Assembly: GCA_026210745.1 (NCBI GenBank)
Contig: CP110632.1
Coordinates: forward strand, 2,355,001 to 2,419,000
Source: Exobasidium rhododendri
Taxonomy: Eukaryota; Basidiomycota; Exobasidiomycetes; Exobasidiales; Exobasidiaceae
Length of the DNA stretch: 64,000 nucleotides
Reading direction: 5' to 3'
The notes under the pieces were generated by a model, which did no database searches, had not been told where the DNA came from, and saw only the letters and a list, made by a program, of their open reading frames with translations. Positions within the stretch are counted from its first letter, which is position 1. Each line of letters opens with the position of its first letter. The position numbers and the translations under genes are program-made. This document shows positions 21,954-38,795 of the stretch, piece by piece.

Positions 21954-23014
21954 GGAGCTGGGCTGTACAATGCAATCTGAATGGGGAACGATCTGTGAAG
22001 TCGTTTGTAATACAAATTCGTAAGATTTTTATAGATATACCAAATTATCGAGTTGAACGACTGAGCTCTGATCGTGGGTGAGTGATGGAGAGGGTACATC
22101 GTATGCGTCGGTGCATCGTGTTAGCAGACTCTCAGCGAAGGTGGCTCATTTCGTTCTCTGGACCTGGTGACAACGAAGGACAATATCAATCAACGAACAA
22201 GAGACACTCTCGACATCGTTCAGCTGACGACGATCGACCAAAAGACATGTGAGCATTTCACGACGAATTGCGACTCAAGAGCTCGCCCATGGCAACAAAC
22301 ACGCGGCATCCTTTCGCAAGTGGATTAGATTCACTATTCAAACGCGGTCTTTACTTGTATTTCTTCCTTTCAATTAGTGTATTTCGTTTTTAAACATTCT
22401 GTCAAAGTTGAGTGTGAGGTGGAGAAAGAGGAATTCTGACTTGATTTGGCCCCCCCTCCCCTCCCCAGCTTAAGGGAAAATAAAACGGTGTTCTCCCCTC
22501 CGCTGTTCTCGATATACTCTCACTCTCTCGAAGAAGCCTAATGCCAACTTGAATACAGCAAAGCTTCCATTGGATCGCTTGGAGGAAAGCCAATATCTTA
22601 GCCATCTTAACGATCACACGAAAGGAGGCAGCCGTCGATTCAGAAGGCATTCAGCAGTCAGCGATTAGTTTCCGGAATCATTATCTACGAAAAGACGGGA
22701 AGAGGCACTACTACCTGAAGAGGAAAGGCGGCAGCATAATCAAGACCAACTCTCGGGGAAAGGAGAAGCATCATTTGATCATAGCGGATCTATCGGACAT
22801 CGATAGAGCTCGACTACATCTTCATCCTCCCTTTTCGAGAGCTCGCACGTTCTCGGCATCGCCTCTCTTCTCAATTTGTCGATCCTCCTCACATCTACGG
22901 TCCACTTCACTTGGCGATTGTCGATCTCTACCTTCAGCGTTTCGAGGTTCAGGATATCAGGGTTTTGGTACAAGATCGTTACTTTTCTTGTTTCGGCCTG
23001 GAGCGTAGTCTCCC
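21954..23014. promoter_or_regulatory. MOT1 3' region and LAMMER kinase promoter
   Basis: About 1.06 kb between tandem genes. It holds the MOT1 3' untranslated region and the kinase promoter and leader, with C/T-rich tracts near 22447-22470 and 22825-22880. I see no reading frame with protein-like sequence. Confidence 0.45.
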
Positions 23015-25675
<2,661 letters not shown>

Positions 25676-26034
25676 TGGCCTACACAAGAGTTCCTCCTCA
25701 CAGCAATCCCCTCCCATAATACCAATTCGTTCTTCAGCCGCCCCTCCCCTCCCCCTCTCTCTGTCTCCCTCTCCCCTTTCTCCACTTCTTTCTTATGCCC
25801 ATTCTTAACGATGTAAATCATATCTTAGTCATTTGCATCGACGGCCAGCGATGCCGAGCGAAATTACCGTCAAAATGTACTTCACTTTGAAACGACCCTA
25901 AAGTGCCCAGTCAGAAGTCGCACAGAATGAGCTTTGGTCAGACGACGACCGTTCTCATCAGACTAGGCAAGGAAGTGTCCTTTTCTAAGCAGCGGTGCAA
26001 GAGCGAGAGGCAAAAAGGGGGACTTGCAAAAGGA
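25676..26034. other. Convergent 3' spacer
   Basis: The 3' regions of the LAMMER kinase (+) and VPS9 (-). It is C/T-rich near 25740-25790, with no gene visible. Confidence 0.5.
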
Positions 26035-28923
26035 TCATGACATTTCAAGCAATTTATCGATCGAAGCTTGCACATCGCCGTGACAATCCTCCAGAACCAA
26101 TCTACAGACAGACGAATCAATGCTTGGGAAAATACTCTTCAAAGTCTCGACTCCTGCTGTGACATGAGCTTGCTCTATCTGTGCGCTTGCTGCAGCTGCT
26201 TCTTCGTCGTTGAGGCTGTTTGCCTCTTCTACGTTTTGATCTTGTTGCTGTTGTTGTGATTGATGATGATGATGCTGCTGCTGCGTCGACCTGGGGTTCG
26301 CCATCGACTGCTCTGACAAGAAACTCGGCAAGAAGCCACCAAGATCAGAGAAGCGCGCTCTTCCACCAGAAGTGGCATTTGTAGGGGAGGAAGACAAATC
26401 CACATCACTGCCGTCATCGTCTGGCGTACGAACGCCACTAGCCATCCCACCATCATCGTCTTGCATGCTATAAGGATCCATGCTACCACTTCGATCTGGC
26501 ACCGAGATCATCCTCCTTTGTCTTTGAATCACAGGTGGAGCGTTGAATTGACTCTCTAGACTCCTTTGATTACCTCCTCTGACCTGTTCTGATCCTTCTC
26601 CTCCCTCTCCTAGCGTGACAAACCTGCCGGAACGTAGCTCTTCTGAAGCTGGCGTTTGTGGATCAGAGACATCCTCTTCCTGCATGTTCCTACTCCAGGA
26701 ACCGAAATTGAGTGAGGAGGATGGATTGTTTCGACCATCTTTAAGCTGCTGTGGGTGTTGTTGCTGTTGGTATGATCGATATTGTTGCTCTTGCAGCTGC
26801 TGTAGGTGGTACTGCTGTTGTTGTAGCTGTTGCTGTTGTTGTGCTGATTGTTGTTGTGGTCGCTGCACCGGACCTTCATCGGCGCCAAATAAATTCCACA
26901 TCCTAGATCGAGCGCTCGAAGGTGCGGCCGAGTTGTTGAGTCCGGAATTAGGACTTTCAGGGGTGTTGCGTCCACTTGTACCTGCTGGTGACGGACTACT
27001 TCCTGCTGTTCGAGGTCCTTCTAAGCTTTCTTGGAAGAGTCTTCCTAAGGCTCCGATCGGCTTTCCTAGACTAGCTCCGATGCCTGCCCTGGCTGCTTCG
27101 CCTGTTCGTTGGAAGAATGCCTTTGTGTCTTCTGCTAGTGTCGCTGCACCGGCAGAAAGAGGCAAGAGTCGTGCTCCTTCCTCTCCGCTACTAGAAGACG
27201 CTTGTGGTGTCATGGGTGCTGAACTCTGACCGTCTGCATAAGGTGTCGCCTTTTCGTCCACCGCATTATCCATCCTCGCAATCTGAAAGCCAGCAGGACT
27301 TGAGTGGGTCGACTCTACTTGAGCGCTCATCTGCTCTACAACAGCTTCTACTTTTGCTTCAAATTCTTGCTGCGTGATATTGCTGAGGGAGGTGTAATCC
27401 ATGGTCTCGATAAAGGCAATCGCTCCCATCAGGCTTGACAAGTAGTATCCCGATTCACTGGACAGCTTTTCTGGATTCCGAAAGCGACTGATGTACTCTA
27501 CGTTGGAGATCAGGTGATCCGGGTTTGATCGAAGTACAACAAAGATGAGGATCGGAATGAAGGTGTCTGCATTTTCTTCGCTGGAAAGATGACGAATCAA
27601 TCCGAAAATCACTTTGCAACAGTTCAGGATACAGATCACCTTGTCCCTTGGAGCCTTGTAATGGTTTATCTTGAGAAGCTCTTCGATGGCAAAGTCGATA
27701 AATCCTTTCGACTGATTTCCGGTGGGGACGTCTAGGTTCTCTTCACTAATCCAACTAAACAATCGAATCCTCTGCTTTAGCACTCGATCCCTCTCCAGAT
27801 CATCCGTCTGCACATTCCACTTTCCTTCTCTTTTCACTGCGGGACTGAATGTATGATTGTACAGTCTATTCATGAGTAGCTTCTCCATTGCTTCTGTTGC
27901 ATTCTCGAATTCAGTCGTGTTCAACTTCGACCATACTTCGCATTCTCTCATCTTTTGTGAAATAAAGTCTAAGAAATCAAAGATCAGCTTTGTTTGATCA
28001 GACACTCGATATGGCTTTTTTGTGAATCCTTTTATGAAGCTTCGAACGTAGTCTCCTACCGGGCCTGCACTCTTGTGCCGCATTTGGTCAAGAAATCGAT
28101 TGAAATCAAATGGCTTTTCCTCGCTGGCTTGGGTAGTGGGTGGCGGTCCTTTCCCGATCCGCAGCCCACCAGACTTTGGACTCTTTGTACTAGAAGTACT
28201 CGGGTTCGGGGATACGGGGATGGTCAGCACGTTTCCATGGTCTCTGAGCGATGAGTCTGTTGAAGTTGAAGTTTCTTCTGCCACATTTGAGTGATCGGAC
28301 ACTTGCAAATTGATTTCAGACGCCGTTCCCTCTTTCGCACCCTTTCCTTCTCCTTCCGTGCTTTTGTCTTCGAGCGAACTCAAAGGTTGCACTCTCTCAG
28401 GGAACGTCGGCATGGCAGCCGAGTCTCGATCCGTGATACCTATTGCCGCTGTCCTTTCTGTGACGTTCGACATCTCGTCAGATTCGACTGCTTGCTCACC
28501 AAGTCCGGCATCACTTTCTTTCGTTATTCTCGTTACATTCTCGGCCTCTTCTGCCTCCTTTCCTTTCTCCTGTTCTTCTGTAGCGACGATCTGCGATGTG
28601 TTTTTTTCTTCTGCGTGTGTGTCTCCGCCTTTGCTGCTGACTTCGCCCGAGAGCAAAGACGCTCGGTCTGGGTCTGTAGCTGCTTCGTCCCTCACTGGCA
28701 CAATTGCCTCAGCTTGTATGGTTTCATCTTTTCTATCCAGAAATTCCCCTTCAGCCTTCACATCGCCAGCCCCTCCACTCAGGTTCTCTACTGGCTCCGA
28801 ATCTGGCTCTATATGCGTAGTCTGCTGTTCATGACCGGCAACCTCGTCCGCTGTAATCTCTGCAGAACGACTTTCCGGCTGTGTAGCTTCATTTTCTGGT
28901 GGTGTACTGACTTGATCGGTCAT
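26035..28923 (-). CDS. VPS9: VPS9-domain Rab5/Vps21 guanine nucleotide exchange factor with CUE domain
   Basis: One exon, 962 residues from ATG 28923 (MTDQVSTPPENEA); the frame is open to 29112, but that extension looks non-coding. The VPS9 domain covers about 275-510: an N-terminal helical bundle (DFNRFLDQMRHKSAGPVGD, KLIFDFLDFISQKMRE), then DKVICILNCCKVIFGLI, the catalytic DTFIPILIFVVLRSNPDHL, and GYYLSSLMGAIAFIETMDY. VPS9 proteins load GTP on Rab5/Vps21 in endosomal traffic. The last 40 residues (ETLKSIFPSIDSSVCRLVL) form a ubiquitin-binding CUE domain, as in yeast Vps9. A Gln-rich, probably disordered linker of about 400 residues separates the two, and the first 270 residues are acidic and low in complexity. 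Confidence 0.93.
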   Translation of the reverse strand: MTDQVSTPPENEATQPESRSAEITADEVAGHEQQTTHIEPDSEPVENLSGGAGDVKAEGEFLDRKDETIQAEAIVPVRDEAATDPDRASLLSGEVSSKGGDTHAEEKNTSQIVATEEQEKGKEAEEAENVTRITKESDAGLGEQAVESDEMSNVTERTAAIGITDRDSAAMPTFPERVQPLSSLEDKSTEGEGKGAKEGTASEINLQVSDHSNVAEETSTSTDSSLRDHGNVLTIPVSPNPSTSSTKSPKSGGLRIGKGPPPTTQASEEKPFDFNRFLDQMRHKSAGPVGDYVRSFIKGFTKKPYRVSDQTKLIFDFLDFISQKMRECEVWSKLNTTEFENATEAMEKLLMNRLYNHTFSPAVKREGKWNVQTDDLERDRVLKQRIRLFSWISEENLDVPTGNQSKGFIDFAIEELLKINHYKAPRDKVICILNCCKVIFGLIRHLSSEENADTFIPILIFVVLRSNPDHLISNVEYISRFRNPEKLSSESGYYLSSLMGAIAFIETMDYTSLSNITQQEFEAKVEAVVEQMSAQVESTHSSPAGFQIARMDNAVDEKATPYADGQSSAPMTPQASSSSGEEGARLLPLSAGAATLAEDTKAFFQRTGEAARAGIGASLGKPIGALGRLFQESLEGPRTAGSSPSPAGTSGRNTPESPNSGLNNSAAPSSARSRMWNLFGADEGPVQRPQQQSAQQQQQLQQQQYHLQQLQEQQYRSYQQQQHPQQLKDGRNNPSSSLNFGSWSRNMQEEDVSDPQTPASEELRSGRFVTLGEGGEGSEQVRGGNQRSLESQFNAPPVIQRQRRMISVPDRSGSMDPYSMQDDDGGMASGVRTPDDDGSDVDLSSSPTNATSGGRARFSDLGGFLPSFLSEQSMANPRSTQQQHHHHQSQQQQQDQNVEEANSLNDEEAAAASAQIEQAHVTAGVETLKSIFPSIDSSVCRLVLEDCHGDVQASIDKLLEMS

Positions 28924-29393
28924 GGTCGCATCAACATAATCGGCCCCACCTACAGCACTTATTTGGGAAAGAGAGGTGGATAGAGATGGAAGGACGTTGG
29001 GACTCGCAAAAGTGTCGAAGGCGATAAAGGTTTTACGTGGGAGCGGTGCGTGTGCGTGTGTGTATCTGTGTGCGTTGGACTGCGACGAGAGTAAGAAAGG
29101 GTAAAGTAACACTTGCTTTTTCTATTCATGTATATTTTATGCTATTTAGAGTCTTGTACTTATCAGAGTGAGCATCTAATATTACAGCTCGTCAGACAGA
29201 GTAATCCTCTGCCCCTCCAGATGTCGTCGAGGGAGTGAATGTTGTAGAATGCATCGCCAACAATCTTGCCTTTGCACCACATAGATGCTGTAAAGACGGA
29301 TCACCATACTCTCCTCCTCCTTCGACGTCTTGTCGCCGCAAAAGGGCCGCAAGACAAGCTACCTTGACCTAGATTCAATTTGATACTCACGAT
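28924..29393. promoter_or_regulatory. Divergent promoter region, VPS9 / DYRK kinase
   Basis: A 470-bp spacer between divergent starts. A GT-rich run at 29047-29074 reads as a CA run on the VPS9 sense strand, about 125 bp before its ATG. No other element is recognised. Confidence 0.45.
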
Positions 29394-32300
29394 ATGCAGC
29401 AGGACTTCAACAAACGTTGTACTGCCCAGGCGCGTGGGATGGCACGTATAAATGAAACGGGCGATCCATCAAGGACTAGTCGCTGTAGTAGTCTTTTAGA
29501 CACTAGTAGTAGGAGCAGCAGGGCGACGAACACTGTCAAATTCGCTACTACGACGTCGTCGCTTCAGTCGAATAGAATCAACCATCGCAGAAAGACTTCC
29601 GAAGGGAGCGTCAGCTTTGGTGACGTCTTGATCTTGGAGCAGAGGGTGTCACGTCACACGACAACGAGTCTCTCTCGTCCAAGTCTTCTCACAGCAGATA
29701 CCCACAAGATTAACACGACCTCCAACACTGACAGACCGACGGCGTCGACTCGTAATAGAAGCTTCTCCACGAGTGTGTATCCACCACTCGGCCTCAGGGA
29801 CAGAAGCAGTGCAGTACTTCATCGTCAGCAGCTCAGTGAGACTCGACACTGTAGACGACTGTCAGGTGGACTGCAAAGCTCAGTACAGCCGTCACCTCGC
29901 CCGCCCGAGCTCTTCGTGTCACAAGTCTCAACACTCCACTTTCTTTCCCAGTGTCCTCTCCCCGCATCAATACGGCCAGCGAACGATCGCTCTTCTTCTT
30001 CTTCTTCATCGGCAGTCTCTATCGCTTTCCCTTCCTCCGAAGACCAGCGAGATCGTAAAGACGTCGTCACCTTTCCTTCTGCCGTGTCGGCCCAGATGCC
30101 TTCGTCAATGGGCCCTGCACGAGCGAGGCCTTCCCAAGGCAACAGTGAGTGCTGATCACTATCTGCGCAATGGGGCACTTTGAGTTTCGGGGAAAGTACT
30201 GACAAGTCCTGCTCTCTGGCTTGCTGCCCGGCAGGAACCAGTGTGGGGACGAGCTCAGGTGCGGGAGGTGCAGAAAGGGCTGTAGTTTTTGGGAGCGACA
30301 GAGATCGATCTCTGTTGTCACCTTCCTTCTCACAATCACAACTGAAGAGATCAGTCTATAATCCCGGCCTATATGGTAGTAACGTACATGATCCTTCATC
30401 GAGACCAAGCTCGAATGAAGAGGTCATGGGTCCGCCAAAGATGGCATCATCGAAGCGCCCGGCAGTGATGGGAAGTCTTTCATCTAGAAAGCCAAACTTA
30501 CACCTCTCTTTCGACAAGACGAGCCAGCCAAACTCCAGGTTCTCGACTTTCAGTTCGAATGAAGGAACACCTTCCAATGAATTCAACCAAAGGTCCAAGG
30601 GAGTGAAAGATTCGCCAAACATCAGCAGTCGAGCCGGCTACAGCTCATCCACTTTTAATCGCTCAAATTCGAGCCTTCATACTCCTGCGACGGAGACTCC
30701 GTACATTTCAGGCTTAGGCATTGGTCTGCCTGGCTCAATGATGCCTTCGCCGAGAGCACTCAGTGACCTTGCCTCCTCTTCCAACAGTCTATCTTCCATG
30801 CTGGGAGGTGGTAGCAGCAGCGCGGCAGGGTACGACCAACTGTCAGCATCGCAGCCTCAGACGCCCAATCGATCGCGAATGACATCGACAGACTTGACTC
30901 CTTCAACGATGGTAGATTCAGCGACGTCCCCACTCACATCCTACGATCGAACTGGTCAGATTGGAATCGGAGAACTCTCCACGCCAAGGTGGGCCACGAA
31001 TGCTGCCTCGACTAGCCAGAACAACCATCAGGATTGGGTTGGCGGTGACAATAGACATGCGAGAGCAATTTCCTTCTCTGTCACTGCTCCTCCGCCACCG
31101 CCAGATTATACCAAAGGAGAGAGGTTGCCCGTGTTTGCCGCGGCTCTTCCTTCACCTCGAAAGACTTTTAACTCTATGGTAGCCTCGCCCTCCTTGCCTT
31201 CGTTTGGACCATCGCTTGGAGGCTTCAACTCGCTTGCGTCCTTGAAACAGCAGTATGAGGATAAAGACGGTATGGAGGATACTACGGGTCACCCGTACGG
31301 AAAGAGCACGGCTGCTTTACGACGAGATTTGGACACGCCAGATTATTCCATCAACGCATTGAGTGAGTCGGAAGACGATGTCGCTTCGGATGCGTTGCCT
31401 TCTACGCAGCAGACGGATACAGCCCGTTCTCCCCGAATCGGAGATTCGGCATGGTCAGAACAAGAGACGGGGCCGTTTGCCGTTGCTTCTACCATTCCCA
31501 GCTCAGATCCCGCACGAGTCCTTGGCGAAGAACAGAAGGGCCAAGAGAGATCAACTATAAGTAATGCGACCAAGGAGAGTGGAGGACAGCTAAGCACGAG
31601 CGGTAAGAATGCTGAGGGAAACATTGAGGTGGCCAGTAGTGAAGAGGCAAAGAGAAGGGTGAGAAGATCAGAAGGCGCGGAAAAGGGATCAGGTCGTGGC
31701 ATGGCCGGCGACGTTGTAGGAGGGAAGGTGACAAGTGCATCCTCTCTGGTAGCCATGCGAAGAAGCGGCTTAGAGTCAAGCAGAGTCGATTCCACGTCTA
31801 CGCAGCCCGATGATAAGAAGGAAGTGCTGGATGTTCGTGCGACGCAGGACGGTATTCATGGATCACGTCGAAGCCGTAGAGTCAGCTCACCTTCGCTCAC
31901 TCTGACAAAGGCGAACTCGATGGCTCGTCTTCCTTCGTCATCGTCGGCACAGAGTCTCGCTTCGAATATTTACAAGAAGAGGTCATCATCTGCTAGTATT
32001 GGACACTCACTTCTGCGAGGTAACCTTCCCTTTGGCGCTTCCGAAGAGTATGAAGGCATGTTGTCGGGAGAAAATGATGCCGCTGAAGCTTTGAAGAAGT
32101 TGGATGGAATCGGAAGCACGTCAAGGAACAGCATGATCCGAGATCGTGAGCTTTCCAAGAGTCCACGATCTAGCAAGCAATCATCTCGGCCTAGCAGTGT
32201 GGGAAGACGAACGCCGGGCAATGCAAGCCGTACGTCTTCACCGTCAAGCAAGCACAGAGAGAGCATGTCTGGAAGTCGACATCAGAAGGAAGACTCTGCT

Positions 32301-35300
32301 GCGCCAAAGAGCTCCTCTTCTTCCAGTCGAAGAACAAGTCGATCGATGAACAAGGCAAAGAGTGGCGAGGACATCAGTACTTCGTCCTTCGTAGCAGAGA
32401 CGACAGATGGTCATAAGCGGATCTCCATTTCCAGCCCTAGGATCAAGAGGACCGTATTGCCACCTCTGCCGACTCAAAACAACGCCAACGTTGGACTGTC
32501 TGGCCTGAATAGTCCCAAGGTATCGAACAACGTTCTCAGTACTGGCAATGGTTCGAGAGAAGCCACCCATCGTACTTCAGCCGCATCCACCTACTCTCCT
32601 AGCATCTCATTCAATCGCCCCTTGAGTGGCAGTAACCTTGGCAAGTCAAAGCAGACGGGCGACACTCTTCCATCGCAGGATTCCCCAGGCTTCACTACAG
32701 GAGTCTTAGGATTGGCCACATCTTCAGACGAAGTGACCAATCATCTGACGTCTATGCCGAGTGGGAACCTGTTTGTTCCCCCCGTTCCGCCCTTGCCAAA
32801 AGGCTGGGACGGCACTCGAACGGCTAGTATGCAATCGACAGACACTACCAACAATAGCTCCTCTCAAGAAAGTCCAAAAGTGCTATCAACGAATACTTCG
32901 ACTGTCTCGTTTGTGAATCAGAGAAACCACTCCATCGAGTCTAACCCTCCTGTGTCGCAGCCTCCTTTGACGAAGAAATGGAGTCTTACCAACCTAGGCG
33001 GTGTGCTCACTTCCAAGAAGAGTGAAGAGAGGTTGTCGACGAGAAAGAGCATGTTGTTCACTCAAGCAAGTCAGCAGCAAAGCACGGCAGACGGTCTGGT
33101 GGCGACAGCTGAAGACGACCGAGGCATTGCAGAGAGGAGACGCTCGGCGACCAAGCTGAGTGCGACTGGAGCAGAGATGGGAAGGAAGATGCCTCCAAAG
33201 GGCCTCACGAACTTTCCACCGACTTCCTTCCCTTCCAACCGAATGGAGCAAGCTAATGCGAGTACACTGTCACTCCCTCCCGACGGCGCAATGGCCCCTA
33301 CGCCTGCTGCTGCTGCCACTTCCAGCGTAGACTTGTCACTACCAGCAAAGTCGCCCAGTCTGACTACCACATCCTCTAGCCCCAAATCTCGTCGTACGCC
33401 TTCATTCTTCCGCAAGCTTTCCAGGGAAGCTTCGGTCGATGATGATCTGTCCAGCCTTCGCCCCTCGCAAGAACAGCAAAAGGGCAGCTTCACCAGCCAG
33501 GAAAGCAATGAAAAGACTCGAACGGAAACACTGACACCTTCAGGAAGATCTTCTCGCAAGTCGATCTTGGCCATTGGCAACCTACTTCGAAGTGCATCGA
33601 AGCGGAACGTCGAATCGATGCCGACGAACGCCCGTGTCAGTGGAAAGAGAGAGAAGAGCGTCGATGAAGGTGTCGGTGATGATTCAGTATCGACACAGGA
33701 CTCGGCATCTCAAGCCGCGACTCCCAAGTTTCCCTCACTGAGTAACATGCGTAGAAGCAGCATGATGGGTCGAAAGAGAGGCAAGGTGAGTGGATGGTAG
33801 TAATGTGTTCTCCCTGCCGAGATGTGACTTTGTCTGACTCTCTGTCCTTCATTCATCCCGCCCCTCCCTCCCAGACGCTGCCTTCCTCCAACGATCCTCC
33901 AAAGGCGCAAGCTACCAACCTGCCGCCCTTGCAAGTTGCTTCCATTCCTGTCTCACCCGTGTACGCTACGAATACGAGCAGCGAGAGAGTGACCGACGCA
34001 ACAGGGAACATCCGATACGCCAACCCTACTCCGAACGGTGAGAGTGCAAGCACGCCTCTCGGTTATCACTCCTCCGACCCGCTGAACAACGTCACACCAG
34101 GCAATTACATATCCTCACTCTCTGCGATCGCTGCCTCACCACCAGACAACGTTGCCGAGAGAAGGACCGATCACGAACTCAGCGATGGCCATGGCTCGCC
34201 CACAAAGAGAGGAGGACTGGCGGCAAATGCGGACAATGGACATTCTGCTAGTCGGATCCCAAGAGCAACGACAGTCGGATCGATCAAGAGATTGACCTTG
34301 ACGGGAAGTCAGAACTCGCACACTCCATTCAAGAGACTGATCAGCCATCCAGCTTCGTCGCTTCCTACAAGCAAGACATCGACCACCTTGGCGTCCAATC
34401 TTGGTTTCTCGCATGGTTCAGACAGCGATCAGGCTTCCATCGAGACCACTCGGAAGACCTCAGGGCAGCACGAGCAGTCGCAGCAGCAAGAACAGCAAGA
34501 CATTGCTGCTTCTCCATCTGTTGGATCTGCGACGCTCGTCTCGATCCTCAATGCGTACACCAACGCAAAGACGCCGGCAGAGGTGGAAGTAGTCTTGCGA
34601 AGAGCTAAGCTAGCTAGCCATTCGACGATCTTGTCTGCTCGAGAGCGAGAGGTTCTGGTCAGCTTGGTGCTGCGGCAAGATCAAAAGAAGCAATCAGAAG
34701 CAGGCGTCGAGACGAGTAGCGCATCGAACGACCTTCACTCAACCCCTTCCTCGACCTCCAGGCTGACAAAGCCGGTAGGAGAAGGTTCACAAAATCATCG
34801 ACTCAACTCAGCACTATCTTCTTCCTCCAACGGTCACATCCCTACCGCTACGCAGAGTGTGCCTCGAAAAGCACGAGTGTCCATGACTGCGGCCTTGAGC
34901 AGCAACGCCAATCGTGCCGTGGCAAAAGAAGCAAGTCTATCGTCGTCTGCGTCAAAAATGAATTACAACCGGACATCGATAGCAGCTTCTCCGAACCACT
35001 TCCAAGCCCCCATTACGCCATCCACTAGATCGACCGCTACGAACGGAGCAGCAACAACCCACTCAACCACCCCTTCGCCTCTACTGTACGACGAAGAGCG
35101 AGAGGGGGACGAGGAGATGGAGGCGTACATTCGACGAAGACACAACAAGAAGATCGCACAGGGTGCGAAGATTTCTGACCTGGAGAGAATGCTGCAGTTC
35201 CCCGAGGATGAAGAGGCTTCCAAATGCTACTCTTACCGGCAAGCAGAGGCCATCTGGGGTGACAAGCTGACGGATTTGGAGCTGACGGAGATGAAGAGCT

Positions 35301-36796
35301 TCAAGGAGATCTACTTTGTCGGTCAGCAGGTCGACAAACGGGCTCGCAGTCTGGGAGAAGACGCCTCCACCAACAATCTGGGCTACGACGACGAACGCGG
35401 GGATTACCTGGTCCTCAATCACGATCACCTGGCCTATCGATATGAAGTGACGGGCCTGTTGGGCAGGGGTAGCTTCGGACAAGTGCTGCAATGCAAGGAC
35501 CACAAGACAGGAAGATCGGTCGCGATCAAGTTGATCCGAAACAAGAAGCGATTCCATCACCAGGCTCTTGTCGAGGTCAAGATTCTGGAAAATTTGGTCA
35601 AGTGGGATCCGAACGAGGAGTTCAACGTGATCCGCGTGCTAGACAACTTCTACTTTCGGAACCATCTTTGCATCTCCATGGAGCTGCTGTCCATCAATCT
35701 GTATGAGCTCATCAAGGCCAACAGCTTTGTCGGCTTTAGCACAAAGCTGATTCGAAGGTTGACGTCGCAGGTCTTGGCGTCGCTGACGCTGCTTCGGAAG
35801 AACCGAGTGGTGCACTGCGATCTCAAGCCCGAAAACATTCTGCTGATGCATCCCAGGAAGAGCGCCATCCGGGTAATTGACTTTGGTAGCAGCTGTTTTG
35901 AGCATGAAAAGGTCTACACGTACATTCAGTCGAGATTCTATCGTTCGCCGGAAGTGATCCTCGGAATGAATTACCACACGGCGATCGACATTTGGAGTCT
36001 CGGCTGTATCATCGCCGAGCTCTACACCGGCTATCCACTCTTTCCGGGAGAGAACGAGCAGGAACAACTGGCGTGCATCATGGAAGTCCTGGGCATTCCT
36101 GATCGGTACGTGGTGGAGAAGAGTTCTCGCAAAAAGCTCTTCTTTGATTCGACTGGTGCACCCAGACCGGTGGTGAACAGTAAAGGTAAGAGGAGAAGAC
36201 CGAACGCAAAGACGTTGAGCTCTGCCTTGAACTGCAACGACGAGCTGTTCTTGGACTTCTTGTCGAAATGTCTCCATTGGGATCCCGAGAGAAGGATCAA
36301 GCCAGAAATGGCACTGCGACATCCGTGGATCAAGCGAACAGCGGACGGCCATCACAGACCATCAGGGTCCTCCTACCTTGCCCCTAGTGCGAGCTCGCAC
36401 ACCCTGCAGAACCCTTCCACCACCTCTTCTCGTCGTGCCATGTTCACTAGCATGACCTCCTCTTCCTCTCCTGCTGCGTCTTCCGTTGCAACGGCTACGG
36501 CGGCTGCTACTACCACTACCAATCTAGCCAAGAGTGTTGGTGCGACTAAATCGACGACGACGACGACGACAGCAACGACCAACCCAAATCACGCTCAGCA
36601 ATACAGAGCAGGCATCACGACGACCTACAACGGCAACAAAATAACGGCTCCTACCCATTCCACTTCATCTTCATCTTCCGACACGCCTATCCGACACGAA
36701 CGACGAATCAGTTTACGAAACAATCATGCTGCAAACGGCACATCTACTTCGACTGCTCCACTCAAGACGACTCGCAATCAGCAGACGGTCTCTTAG
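29394..36796 (+). CDS. Giant class-2 DYRK (Pom1/DYRK2-type) protein kinase
   Basis: Exons 29394-30144, 30235-33785 and 33875-36796 give 2,407 residues. The kinase domain lies near 1955-2260: GLLGRGSFGQV, VAIKLIR, HCDLKPENIL, DFGSSCF, and the activation loop YTYIQSRFYRSPEVILG with the tyrosine pair that DYRKs autophosphorylate. Just before it, the block holding CYSYRQAEAIWGDKLTDLEL and then EMKSFKEIYFVG matches the DH/NAPA region of class-2 DYRKs. This places it with Pom1, DYRK2 and DYRK4 rather than Yak1. Pom1 sets cell polarity and size in fission yeast; the same role here is inference. The 1,900 residues before the kinase are Ser/Thr/Pro-rich, basic and lack any domain I recognise. Both introns are GT-AG with consistent phase. 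The first intron (30145-30234) rests on splice signals plus continuity of Ser-rich sequence. Confidence 0.9.
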
Positions 36797-37200
36797 ACGG
36801 GAAGGGGTGGTAGAATTCCTCCCCGCGCTCTTTCTTCATCGAATTGCGTGTCTCTAATCCTTCTCCTTTTTCAACCCGCCTTTTACACGCCCATTCCCAC
36901 CATCTCTGTTTTCTCTCTCTCTCTCTCCCCTTCTTCTTATTCATGAAGTCTTCAGCCTTCCTTGCACATGACATCACATATACCAGCATATGCAACGATG
37001 TAAAGCGCATCTCACATACGTTACCCTCATGTCCTTTTCTCTATTTAACGAAAATCCATCTGTCCTTCTCAAACGGTCTAATGCCGACCATCGAGTGCGC
37101 AGGAGACGAAGATGACATTACATCGATCCACTGCCCGGGGCTACTTTGGCCCCTCATACGTACACATACATAGATTCGAAGGTTTGAAGAGCTCTCTCGC
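36797..37200. other. Convergent 3' spacer
   Basis: The 3' regions of the DYRK kinase (+) and RVB2 (-), with a short CT tract near 36911-36930. No gene is visible. Confidence 0.5.

Positions 37201-38795
<1,595 letters not shown>

Noticed and set aside
26615-27229. A 204-codon Cys/Ser-rich frame on the plus strand
   Set aside because: It is opposite the Gln-rich part of VPS9; the Cys runs come from CAG/CAA repeats read in reverse.
35639-36355. A 238-codon minus-strand frame
   Set aside because: It is antisense to the DYRK catalytic domain, whose plus-strand reading is strongly conserved.
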